NCBI GenBank assembly: GCA_963746315.1
Contig: CAVVAR010000003.1
Span: forward strand, 1,054,001-1,118,000
Reading direction: 5' to 3'
Length of the DNA: 64,000 nt
DNA from: Ga0077555 sp963746315
GTDB lineage: Bacteria > Pseudomonadota > Alphaproteobacteria > Rhizobiales > Hyphomicrobiaceae
In this document: positions 32,832 to 40,305 of the stretch, piece after piece
Numbering within the stretch: position 1 is the stretch's first letter
Layout of the letters: the number at the start of each line of letters is the position of its first letter
Notes under the pieces: generated by a model
Databases searched by the model: none
Told to the model about the DNA's origin: nothing
What the model saw: the letters and a program-made list of their open reading frames with translations, nothing else
Made by a program: the position numbers and the translations under genes

Positions 32832-33109
32832 TTACGCATTACGCGCCTGGCGGATGAAGGGCGCCATCATCCGTGCTCCACATGTGGCTGAACCTACCAC
32901 ATATGGAGAAAGACCGGGCGTGGGCGCGCCCTAAAAGCTGGTTAGCGCCGCGCGAATCAGCGATTCTCTCCTCAACTGAAGGTCGCGTGGGCACGTTCCA
33001 TCAGGCGCTGGAGTCGCGACTGGACGGCCGTGACCTGTGCTTGCTTGGCGTATCGCGTTCGCGCGACGCGGGCGGCAATGGCAATCTTCGCTGAGGGGAG
33101 AGATGGCGA

Positions 33110-33826
33110 ATGAACAGGAAAAGCGGCGCAATCGCGCTGGCAACGGCAGCCCTTATGTGGTCGGGCGCCGCACTGGCGGATCAGTGCCATACGGGTGCGT
33201 TCAATGGGCTCTACATTGGGGCCAGCGTCGGCTATGCGGGCCTGGATTCCGAGCAGTACCCGCGCGGCGAGCCAAGTCTGTCCAGCGACGACGGCAGTGT
33301 CATCGTCGGCGGGCATGTCGGCTACAATATGCAGTGCGGTCGTGTCGTCGTGGGTATTGAGGGCGACCTCAGCTACCTCGACCTCGAAACGCGCGCCACG
33401 CAACCCGATCAGACGTCCTTTACCACCACCGTCGACGCGCTCGGCACGTTGCGCGGCCGGCTTGGCATCGCGGTTCACGACACCATGCTCGTCTATGCGA
33501 CCGCCGGTGTCGCCTGGGCCGACCGCACCCATCATCTCGTCGCGCCGAACGCTCCAGGCGGCCTCTTCCAGCAGTCGGACAGCGATTGGGCAACCGGCTG
33601 GGTAGTCGGTGGTGGCGTCGAGTTCCTCCGCCACGACCGCTGGACGCTGCGCGCCGAGGTTCTATGGGCTGATCTTGGTGACGAAAGCCGCACCTACGTG
33701 GTCACGGGCTGCGGCGGCGTCCCCTGCGAAGCCCATGCCAAATGGGATGACGAGATCTTGGTCGCGCGGGTCGGCTTGAGCCTGAAGCTTGGCGGGCACG
33801 AGCCGCGCTACGAGCCACTGAAGTAA
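33110..33826 (+). CDS. Omp25/31-like outer-membrane beta-barrel protein
   Basis: 238 residues with a signal peptide (cut near ALADQ, residue 24). The mature chain is alternating beta-strand: FNGLYIGASVGYAGLD, GSVIVGGHVGYNMQCG, VVVGIEGDLSYLDLE, LGTLRGRLGIAVHDTMLVYATAGVAWAD, typical of the eight-stranded Omp25/31 porin-like family of Hyphomicrobiales. One disulfide could form between C-rich segments near residues 200-205 (VTGCGGVPCEA). It probably supports the envelope. It is convergent with the exosortase gene, stops being five bases apart. Confidence 0.87.
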   Translation: MNRKSGAIALATAALMWSGAALADQCHTGAFNGLYIGASVGYAGLDSEQYPRGEPSLSSDDGSVIVGGHVGYNMQCGRVVVGIEGDLSYLDLETRATQPDQTSFTTTVDALGTLRGRLGIAVHDTMLVYATAGVAWADRTHHLVAPNAPGGLFQQSDSDWATGWVVGGGVEFLRHDRWTLRAEVLWADLGDESRTYVVTGCGGVPCEAHAKWDDEILVARVGLSLKLGGHEPRYEPLK

Positions 33827-33830
33827 GCCG

Positions 33831-35474
33831 TCAAATCAGTGACCATTGCCGAAACGCCAGCGCCCACGCGAAAATCAGGGCGTTGGCGGTCGCATGGGCG
33901 AGAATGGCGTCGCCCAGTCGCCCGCTCCGCAACATGACGAGCGCGAAGATGGCTCCAGCGAGGGCGCCCGCCAGCCAACGGTCGTGGAGCGCCCCGAACA
34001 GAAGCGAGCTCACGACGAGAGCCAGCCACGAGAACGCGGTCGGCCCGATCAAGTGGAAGTCGCGCCCGATCAGTCGCCGGTAGAGAAAGCCGCGAAACGC
34101 CAACTCCTCCGCGATCGGTACGAGCGCGATGGTGCCGATCCCGCGCACCAGGAGCCACGCGATAGCCAGCTCCGGCCCAATCTGCGACAGCCAGATGCCG
34201 AGCGCTTCACCGGCGTCAGTGGAGGGGCTCGTCGCGATCCAGGCCACCCCGACGAGCAGCCCCGCGCCGATCGACGTAGCTGGCAGTGCTGCCCGCCACG
34301 AGCCGTAGAGGTGTCGGCAGAGCCAGAGCGCTGCCGCGATCAGGAACGCCTTCAGCAGATAAACCGGACGATCGTGTGGGGCCGTTGTCGACATGGCGAT
34401 CGAGCCCGCCATCAGTGCAACGAAGGGCAGGAGATGTCCGACCGTGGCCTGATAGCGGCCCTGGGCAGCAGTGGGTTGCGCCGGCGCCGGCTGCGCAGAT
34501 GCCGGCGCCACCGCCAGAAAGCCCATATATCGAGACATCGCCATCAGGCCCAACGCCACCAGCAAAAAGGCGATCCACCCCGCTTGGGAATGAAACCCTT
34601 TGACCGCGACATCCGGTGAGATATGGGCGCCGATCGACACCAGAGCCGCGATGCGCACGCCATTGAGAAGCCAACTCACCGCGAGGCCGATTGGAAAGAG
34701 AAGAAAGGCCTTGGGAAAGCTCAGCTCGCTGCGGAACGTCCACAGGTAGATCGCGACGAAGCCAGAGACGAGTGCCAGCCCCTCCAGTCCCGAGCACGTA
34801 TCCCAGATGAGAACGCCGAACTCGCCGACCCGAATTCCGCGCTCTACGTGGTCGACGACCACGTTGCTCTCGTAAAGCGCGAGGATGGCAGCCGAGAGGA
34901 CGAGCGTCGCATCGGCCATAGGCCCCCAAAGGTATAGCGCCGCGTCCGCAAGCAGAACGATTGCGAGCGCCGCGCCCCCTGCAATGAGAGCCTGCGATCG
35001 CCAGGCCCATACCAGTGCCGCAAGGCCGCGAAGGGGAACGATGACCCTCACGAGCGACAGCGCCATGGCAACGACGAGAGCGCCGAGCAGAGGCAGAAGA
35101 TGCCAGGGCGGCGAAGTCGCCGCTGCTGCGTGCGCCGTGAAGGCGGCGCTGGCGGCCGCAGTGAGCGCGAAGACGATGAGATTCACCCACAACGCGCGCC
35201 CAACAAGGCTATGTCTTTCTAGCGCCGCCCATTGCGCAGCCAGCACGTGCCGTTCCGACCAGGTGAGCAACACCACCAGCGGAACGCCGATAGCGGCCCA
35301 ACGCGCAACTCGGGTGACATAGAAAACGGGATTGTGGTGAGGCGCGACGCCAGAGGTGAAATCGAACAGCAAGCTGACGACGAGCATTTCGCCGACAGCC
35401 AGAGCCAGCCAACCCAGTGTGCGCAGCTTGAAGGGACTGCTCGATCTGGCTGTGCCAATCGATCGCGTGCTCAT
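33831..35474 (-). CDS. xrtE: Exosortase E fused to CAAX-type protease (VPEID-CTERM system)
   Basis: 547 residues from ATG 35474; upstream in-frame sequence is not conserved. The N-terminal half has about eight membrane helices and the exosortase catalytic triad: Cys227 (TCSGLEG), Arg274 (NGVRIA) and His295 (HSQAGW). After a Pro/Ala/Gln linker at about 323-338 comes a CPBP/CAAX-protease domain with EELAFRGF (Glu456-Glu457, Arg461), His497 (GALHD) and His527 (LAHATANAL). This exosortase-protease fusion is the hallmark of the XrtE class. It should cut and perhaps anchor proteins bearing a VPEID-type C-terminus, and the gene for one lies 120 bases upstream. Confidence 0.94.
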   Translation of the reverse strand: MSTRSIGTARSSSPFKLRTLGWLALAVGEMLVVSLLFDFTSGVAPHHNPVFYVTRVARWAAIGVPLVVLLTWSERHVLAAQWAALERHSLVGRALWVNLIVFALTAAASAAFTAHAAAATSPPWHLLPLLGALVVAMALSLVRVIVPLRGLAALVWAWRSQALIAGGAALAIVLLADAALYLWGPMADATLVLSAAILALYESNVVVDHVERGIRVGEFGVLIWDTCSGLEGLALVSGFVAIYLWTFRSELSFPKAFLLFPIGLAVSWLLNGVRIAALVSIGAHISPDVAVKGFHSQAGWIAFLLVALGLMAMSRYMGFLAVAPASAQPAPAQPTAAQGRYQATVGHLLPFVALMAGSIAMSTTAPHDRPVYLLKAFLIAAALWLCRHLYGSWRAALPATSIGAGLLVGVAWIATSPSTDAGEALGIWLSQIGPELAIAWLLVRGIGTIALVPIAEELAFRGFLYRRLIGRDFHLIGPTAFSWLALVVSSLLFGALHDRWLAGALAGAIFALVMLRSGRLGDAILAHATANALIFAWALAFRQWSLI

Positions 35475-35593
35475 ATACGGACTCTGCGGCCGACTGGAAG
35501 CCGGGATGTAAACAAATAGGCGCACCAGGGCGTTTCGATTGCCGACCCTGTGCGCCGTCGCGGCGTCGGAGCGTGCGCGAGAGGACTTGCCTG

Positions 35594-35770
35594 TCAGGCC
35601 TTGTAGCGCTCGTAGGCCATCACACCGATGGAGAGCAGAACCGCCACGGCCGAGATGCCGGCGGGACCGTCGATCTCGGGCACGCCGCAGTTCCATTGGA
35701 GCGCGGACGCGGTTGGGATCGACCACAGCACAGCCGATGCGGCGAGAACGACCTTCGAGGTGAAGCGCAT
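35594..35770 (-). CDS. VPEID-CTERM protein, substrate of the exosortase
   Basis: 58 residues. AGGAG lies seven bases before the ATG at 35770. Residues 1-22 are a signal peptide (VVLAASAVLWSIPTASA), residues 23-29 the stub LQWNCG, then VPEID at 30-34, a hydrophobic segment GISAVAVLLSIGVMAY, and the basic end ERYKA. Thus the mature part is only about a dozen residues with one Cys. The tripartite CTERM motif is exact and the exosortase gene follows downstream on the same strand. Exosortase substrates of this class are often tiny; the function of the stub is unknown. Confidence 0.92.
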   Translation of the reverse strand: MRFTSKVVLAASAVLWSIPTASALQWNCGVPEIDGPAGISAVAVLLSIGVMAYERYKA

Positions 35771-36061
35771 GGCGAGCTCCTGTTAAGAAATGATTGTCAC
35801 TCCTCGAAGAATTCCGCAGTCGCGGGGGTACATCAATGGAAGACCTAATAAATGGTTAAACTCTCGGCCATTCTAGAATTGCGAATGGAACCCCGCCTTG
35901 CGGAGAATTGTAGGTTGCACGAAGATTATCCGGCGAGAAATTGGGATTTACGTATGCAGCTTTTTGCGAATGCTGCCTGATTGCTTCGTTTTGAAGCTCC
36001 GGCTCCGCTCCTTGAGCATAGGGGGGCGAGCCGATGGAGTATCGGGCTCGCCCAGGCAAAA
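35771..36061. other. Intergenic region without recognised gene
   Basis: About 290 bases of lower GC than its surroundings between the VPEID-CTERM gene and the ThDP enzyme. No hairpin with T-run, tRNA or repeat is evident. It probably carries the promoter for the VPEID-CTERM/exosortase pair. Confidence 0.5.
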
Positions 36062-37705
36062 TCAGCCGATGCGGCTGACCTCGGTCTCCTTCGATGTGAT
36101 GAACTCGAGCAGCGCCGGCTGGCCTTTTTCGGTTGCTGCGATACCGCGCTTGATCGCCGCCACGATGTCGCCCGGCTTCTCGACACGCTCGCCGTAGCCC
36201 CCGAAAGCGCGCGCCATCGCCGCGTAGTCACCGGAGATATCGGTTGAGCGATATTTCTCCGTCGATACGGGCATGACCTTGAGCTCGATCGCCATCGAGA
36301 AATTGTTCAGAAGGATTGAAAGGATCGGAATGCGCTCGCGCACCGCCGTCTCGAAGTCCATGCCGGTGAACCCGATCGCCGCATCGCCCCAGACGTTGAT
36401 GCACAACTGGTCGGGCTTGGCGAGCTTGGCGCCCATTGCGAAACCGAGACCGGCGCCGAGCTGGGTCGTCTTGCCCCAACCGATGTACGACAGTGGTGTC
36501 ACCGGCTTCCAGAATGGCGAGAGCTGGTCGCGCGGGCTGCCTGCGTCATGCGTTATGATGGTGTTCGCGATGTCCACCGTATGCTGCAGGTCCCACAGCA
36601 CGCGATAGGGATTGAGTGGCGCGTCGTTTGAGGTCAGCTTCGGCAGCCACTTCGCGAGCCACGGCTCGTAGACCTCTTTGATCTCGGCCGCGACAGCCTT
36701 GGCGTCCTTCGGCTTGTTGCCGTGCAGCTTCTTCACCTCCGCAAGCATTGCCTGCAGCACGATCTGCGCATCGCCGACGATGCCGAGCGAGACGGGCACA
36801 TCCTTGTTGATGTCCGCCGGATCGAGCGTCGCCTGGATGATGTTCTTGTGTCCGTTCGGCATCTTCACGCCGAAGTTCGTCTCGCTGAACGAGCAGCCAA
36901 TCCCGAGAATGAGGTCCGATTTGTCGAGGAACGTGCGCACCGTCTGCGGAATAGCAAGTCCACCCGATCCGAGCGACAGCGGATGCGTCTCGGGAAACGC
37001 GCTCTTGCCCTCGAGACTTGTCGTCACCGGGATCGCGAGAAGCTCGGCGAGTTCCTTCAACTCGCTCCACGCTTCGGCCCAGTGAACACCCTGGCCCGCG
37101 TAGATCACCGGCCTCTTGGCCGCCACCAGCCGCTTTGCAGCTTCCGCCACGGCCGACAGGTCTGTTCCGGTCCTGATGGGCGCCGGCGAGAAGTAGGTGT
37201 CGGGATCGACCTCCTCATTGAACACATCCGTCGGGATCTCGACGAGCACCGGCCCGCCGCGGCCGGAGCGTAGCTGCTGGAACGCGCGTCGCATGATGTT
37301 CGGGATCTCGGCGGCGCTGGTGATCGGCTCTGCCGACTTGGTAATCGAGCGCATCGAGACCGAGGCATTGTAGTTGCGCTCGACCCAGGCGATGCGCCGT
37401 GCGTACCCCATCGGCATGACCAGGATGGGGATCGACTCCGAGTAGGCCTGGGCCACGCCGCCGTACGCGTTCTCTGTGCCTGGTCCATGCTGCATGGCAA
37501 AGACGCCGATCTTCTTGCCGGACGTGACTCGGCTTACGGCGTCGGCCATGTGCAGACCGATCCGCTCCTGGCGAACGATGATCGGGCGCACGTCGATCTT
37601 GGCGACGAGCTCGAGGATGTGGTTGACCGGATAGCCGATCACATACTCCACGCCCTCCTTCTTCAGGATGTGCGAGATGGCATCGCCAGCTTTCATTTTG
37701 GCCAT
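36062..37705 (-). CDS. Thiamine diphosphate-dependent enzyme (acetolactate synthase-like)
   Basis: 547 residues from ATG 37705, with GGAGGAC upstream. VRQERIGLHMADAVSR carries the Glu that activates ThDP; GPVLVEIPTDVFNEEVD and the FAD/ADP-fold centre follow; WGDAAIGFTGMDFETAV to LLNNFSMAI is the ThDP/Mg2+ site (GDG-like x24-27 NN). Related proteins are called acetolactate synthase large subunit, glyoxylate carboligase or sulfopyruvate decarboxylase-like. Branched-chain synthesis is unlikely because no small subunit is near. It decarboxylates or ligates a 2-oxo acid, identity unknown. Confidence 0.88.
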   Translation of the reverse strand: MAKMKAGDAISHILKKEGVEYVIGYPVNHILELVAKIDVRPIIVRQERIGLHMADAVSRVTSGKKIGVFAMQHGPGTENAYGGVAQAYSESIPILVMPMGYARRIAWVERNYNASVSMRSITKSAEPITSAAEIPNIMRRAFQQLRSGRGGPVLVEIPTDVFNEEVDPDTYFSPAPIRTGTDLSAVAEAAKRLVAAKRPVIYAGQGVHWAEAWSELKELAELLAIPVTTSLEGKSAFPETHPLSLGSGGLAIPQTVRTFLDKSDLILGIGCSFSETNFGVKMPNGHKNIIQATLDPADINKDVPVSLGIVGDAQIVLQAMLAEVKKLHGNKPKDAKAVAAEIKEVYEPWLAKWLPKLTSNDAPLNPYRVLWDLQHTVDIANTIITHDAGSPRDQLSPFWKPVTPLSYIGWGKTTQLGAGLGFAMGAKLAKPDQLCINVWGDAAIGFTGMDFETAVRERIPILSILLNNFSMAIELKVMPVSTEKYRSTDISGDYAAMARAFGGYGERVEKPGDIVAAIKRGIAATEKGQPALLEFITSKETEVSRIG

Positions 37706-37826
37706 TGGTTGTCCTCCGCGGTGTTGTCTGGAGCAGGGTTGCAGGTTTCCCTTGTCGGGGGAAGAGTGCAGCATCTCCGGTCCGCCGGGGCTGTGTTCGT
37801 CAGGCTGAATGGTGTAGTCACGAGCC

Positions 37827-38249
37827 ATGCCGAGACCCGTCACGCCGCTGCTTGCCGTCGACTGTGTCGTCCTAGATCCGCAGGATCGCGTCCTGCTCAT
37901 CCGGCGTGGCCACGAGCCATTCAAGGGCAGACACGCCCTGCCCGGCGGTTTCGTGGAGGTTGGCGAAACCGTCGAGGACGCATGCCGCCGGGAGCTGCTG
38001 GAGGAAACCGGTGTCAAGCTCGGCAAGCTCACGTTGGTCGGGGTGTTCTCCGATCCATCGCGAGATCCTCGCGGTCACACGGTGTCCGTCTCGTTCCTCT
38101 CTCGCGTCAGGTCGGCCAAGACCACGGCCGGCGACGACGCCGCCGCCGTCGAGTGGGTCACCAGTTGGCAGCGCCTCAAGCTGGCCTTCGACCACAAGGC
38201 GATCCTGCGCCAGGCGATGCGCATCGCGACTGAAACGCTGAAGGCCTGA
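37827..38249 (+). CDS. Nudix hydrolase
   Basis: 140 residues. The Nudix box reads GGFVEVGETVEDACRREL followed by LEETGV (G-x5-E-x7-R-E-x2-E-E-x-G), complete. The N-terminus PRPVTPLLAVDCVVLDPQDRVLLIRR resembles ADP-ribose or nucleotide-sugar pyrophosphatases. Small family members hydrolyse nucleoside diphosphate-X compounds in the cytosol with Mg2+. It stands between a divergent ThDP enzyme gene and an SDR gene 103 bases downstream. Confidence 0.93.
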   Translation: MPRPVTPLLAVDCVVLDPQDRVLLIRRGHEPFKGRHALPGGFVEVGETVEDACRRELLEETGVKLGKLTLVGVFSDPSRDPRGHTVSVSFLSRVRSAKTTAGDDAAAVEWVTSWQRLKLAFDHKAILRQAMRIATETLKA

Positions 38250-38352
38250 CGGCCCGGCCGCCCCATGAGCTTGTGCCTCTCGCCACCGCGCCCGCGCGAT
38301 GCAATCATGCGCATTCCATCCCCATAAAGCAGTCGATCAGGAGAAGGCGCCC

Positions 38353-39126
38353 ATGGATCTCGGTCTCAAAGACAAGAAGGTTCTCATTACCGGTGGCTCG
38401 AAGGGCATCGGCGCGTCGTGCGGCCATGCCTTTGCGGCCGAAGGCGCCAACATCATCCTCGTCTCGCGAACTGCCGAAGCGTTGCAGAAGACGGCCGACG
38501 AGATCCGCTCTCGCCATCAGGTCCAGGTCGAGACCCACGCTGCCGACCTTTCGCAGGGTCCCGCCCGTGAGGGCACCATGCAGCGCTTCGCCGACATCGA
38601 CATCCTCGTCAACAATGCCGGCGCCATACCCGGCGGCAGCATCGAGGATCTCACCATGGAGCGCTGGATCGAAAGCTGGCAGCTCAAAGTGTTCGGCTAC
38701 ATCCACATGACGAAGCTGGCGCTCGCCGCGATGAAGCCGCGCAAGAGCGGCATCATCTGCAACATCATCGGCATGGCTGGCCCAGCCCCGCGCTGGGACT
38801 ATGTCGCGGGCTCGACCGGCAACGCCGGCCTCAACGCCTTCACCAAGGCGATCGGCTCGCGCTCGGTGGACTTCGGCGTGCGCGTCTTCGGCATCAATCC
38901 CGCTGCGACGCTGACCGACCGGATCATGACCATCTCCCGGCAGCGCGCCAAGTCTACCTTCGGCGACGAGAATCGCTGGGAGGAGACGCTCGGCAACCTG
39001 CCGTTCAACCGCATCAAGAAGCCCGAGGAGGTCGCCGCCCTAGCCGTCATGTGCTGCGCCCCGCAGGTCGAGTACCTGTCGGGTGCCATGATCGACATGG
39101 ATGGCGGCGGCATGTTCCGGAAGTAG
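38353..39126 (+). CDS. SDR-family protein with altered catalytic motif
   Basis: 257 residues from ATG 38353. The cofactor fold is intact (ITGGSKGIGASCG near residue 10; NNAGAIPGG near 86). The catalytic block reads IIGMAGPAPRWDYVAGSTGN: the usual Ser (S in ISS) is replaced by Gly/Met, Tyr is present in DYVAG, and the Lys four positions after Tyr is Ser. This DYxAGSxGN pattern recurs in an SDR subgroup of proteobacteria, so it is a family feature and not damage. Classical hydride-transfer chemistry is therefore doubtful. C-terminal GAMIDMDGGGMFRK is normal for the family. Confidence 0.87.
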   Translation: MDLGLKDKKVLITGGSKGIGASCGHAFAAEGANIILVSRTAEALQKTADEIRSRHQVQVETHAADLSQGPAREGTMQRFADIDILVNNAGAIPGGSIEDLTMERWIESWQLKVFGYIHMTKLALAAMKPRKSGIICNIIGMAGPAPRWDYVAGSTGNAGLNAFTKAIGSRSVDFGVRVFGINPAATLTDRIMTISRQRAKSTFGDENRWEETLGNLPFNRIKKPEEVAALAVMCCAPQVEYLSGAMIDMDGGGMFRK

Positions 39127-40280
39127 AAGCCGCAAACACGCAAGCGCGTCCAGAGGTCGAATCCGACCTTGGACGCGCCCGTGCAATCCGGTTTCATCAA
39201 GAATTCCTTGGCGTCGAAGAGATCGGCCGCGCGCTTGCCGATCTGCTCGGCTTTCCAGTTGGGGATCTTGAACTCCCATCCCTGTGCCTTGGCGTTGATC
39301 TCGTCCGCCTTCTTCTTGGCGTCGCCTTCGCCCGCGGCGGCGAGTGACAGCCAACTCGCATCGCCGTCCTTCCTCAGCCGGAACGTTACGGTCGGCCAAC
39401 CTTCGCTCTCGACCTTGATCGTCTGGGCCTTATCGGCTGCGGGCGGCGCCTCGAGCTTGCGCACGTCGTCCAGATTGATCGATCCGAACGCCTCGACGAT
39501 GTCGTCGAGCTTGGCATCCTGCTTCAGCTTTTTACCGTCCGGCATGCTGGCCAGACGATACTTGCTTTCCTTTTCCGCGGAGCCGGGCGGCTTCGGTGGT
39601 GCCTTGGCATCTTCCGGCTTGGCCTCGGCCGGCGGCGCCTTCTCGAGCACGAGTGCCTGCTCCCCAGGACTCTCGATCGTCACCTTCACGACCTTGGCCG
39701 GCTCGCCCGTGAACACCTTGGTGTCGATCCAATCCTTGATGTCGGCCGATGCTTTCGGGTCGCCGGTGGCGAGCCAGCTCTGCGTCTCGGACGCCCGACG
39801 AACGTAGATCCCGCCCTTCCCGGAGCCGAACGCGTCGACGCGCGACTTGCCGACGATCACGTCCGAGATCGCCTTGCCGGCCGTGTCGAGAACGCGGACT
39901 CGGCGTGACTTGGCCTCCTTCCCCGGCTCCTCGAGCTCGAGCATCGCGAGCTTGTCCTTGATCGACGTGCGCGGCTCGATGAGTTGCGACTGGGCAAGCG
40001 CGACGAGCAGGCTGCGTGCCTGCTCCGCACTGGCCGGGAAGCCCGATCGATCGCGCACTTTCCACGCGCCGCCCTCTCGAGCGATCGTCAATGTGCGATC
40101 TCCCTGCGTCACCTCGATCGCGCCGACCGAATTGATGCGCTGCGCGAGATCCGGCAGGAACGCTTCGCCTTCCACCTTGCCGGCCGACCAGCGGTTGGAG
40201 CTCGCGTAAAGTCCCACCGCCAGCAGTACGGAGACGGCCGAAGCGGCGGCTAGCCCTATGAATTGATGCGGCTTGATCAC
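38799..40280 (-). CDS. DUF4340 domain protein of the Gld-like ABC operon (uncertain C-terminus)
   Basis: Reads 493 residues. The N-terminal anchor (IGLAAASAVSVLLAVGLYAS) and DUF4340 body (INSVGAIEVTQGDRTLTIAREG to GWEFKIPNWKAEQIGKRAADLF) are typical. Conservation ends near residue 370 at about 39170; the rest runs antisense to the SDR gene for 328 bases and reads as non-conserved sequence, so the natural stop may have been lost by a small frameshift near 39150-39190. A hairpin at 39144-39178 marks the expected end of transcription. The protein is anchored in the inner membrane with its body in the periplasm, as in gliding-type export systems. Confidence 0.72.
   Translation of the reverse strand: MIKPHQFIGLAAASAVSVLLAVGLYASSNRWSAGKVEGEAFLPDLAQRINSVGAIEVTQGDRTLTIAREGGAWKVRDRSGFPASAEQARSLLVALAQSQLIEPRTSIKDKLAMLELEEPGKEAKSRRVRVLDTAGKAISDVIVGKSRVDAFGSGKGGIYVRRASETQSWLATGDPKASADIKDWIDTKVFTGEPAKVVKVTIESPGEQALVLEKAPPAEAKPEDAKAPPKPPGSAEKESKYRLASMPDGKKLKQDAKLDDIVEAFGSINLDDVRKLEAPPAADKAQTIKVESEGWPTVTFRLRKDGDASWLSLAAAGEGDAKKKADEINAKAQGWEFKIPNWKAEQIGKRAADLFDAKEFLMKPDCTGASKVGFDLWTRLRVCGFYFRNMPPPSMSIMAPDRYSTCGAQHMTARAATSSGFLMRLNGRLPSVSSQRFSSPKVDLARCREMVMIRSVSVAAGLMPKTRTPKSTEREPIALVKALRPALPVEPAT
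39144..39178. terminator. Hairpin between convergent SDR and DUF4340 genes
   Basis: GCGCGTCC (39144-39151) pairs with GGACGCGC (39171-39178), and GGTCG (39155-39159) with CGACC (39164-39168), leaving an internal loop of 3 and 2 bases. It is just past the SDR stop and near the expected DUF4340 stop. There is no clear T-run, so termination may be weak. Confidence 0.6.
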
Positions 40281-40305
40281 GAGTATGCCTCCTCTCGCCC
40301 GTCCG

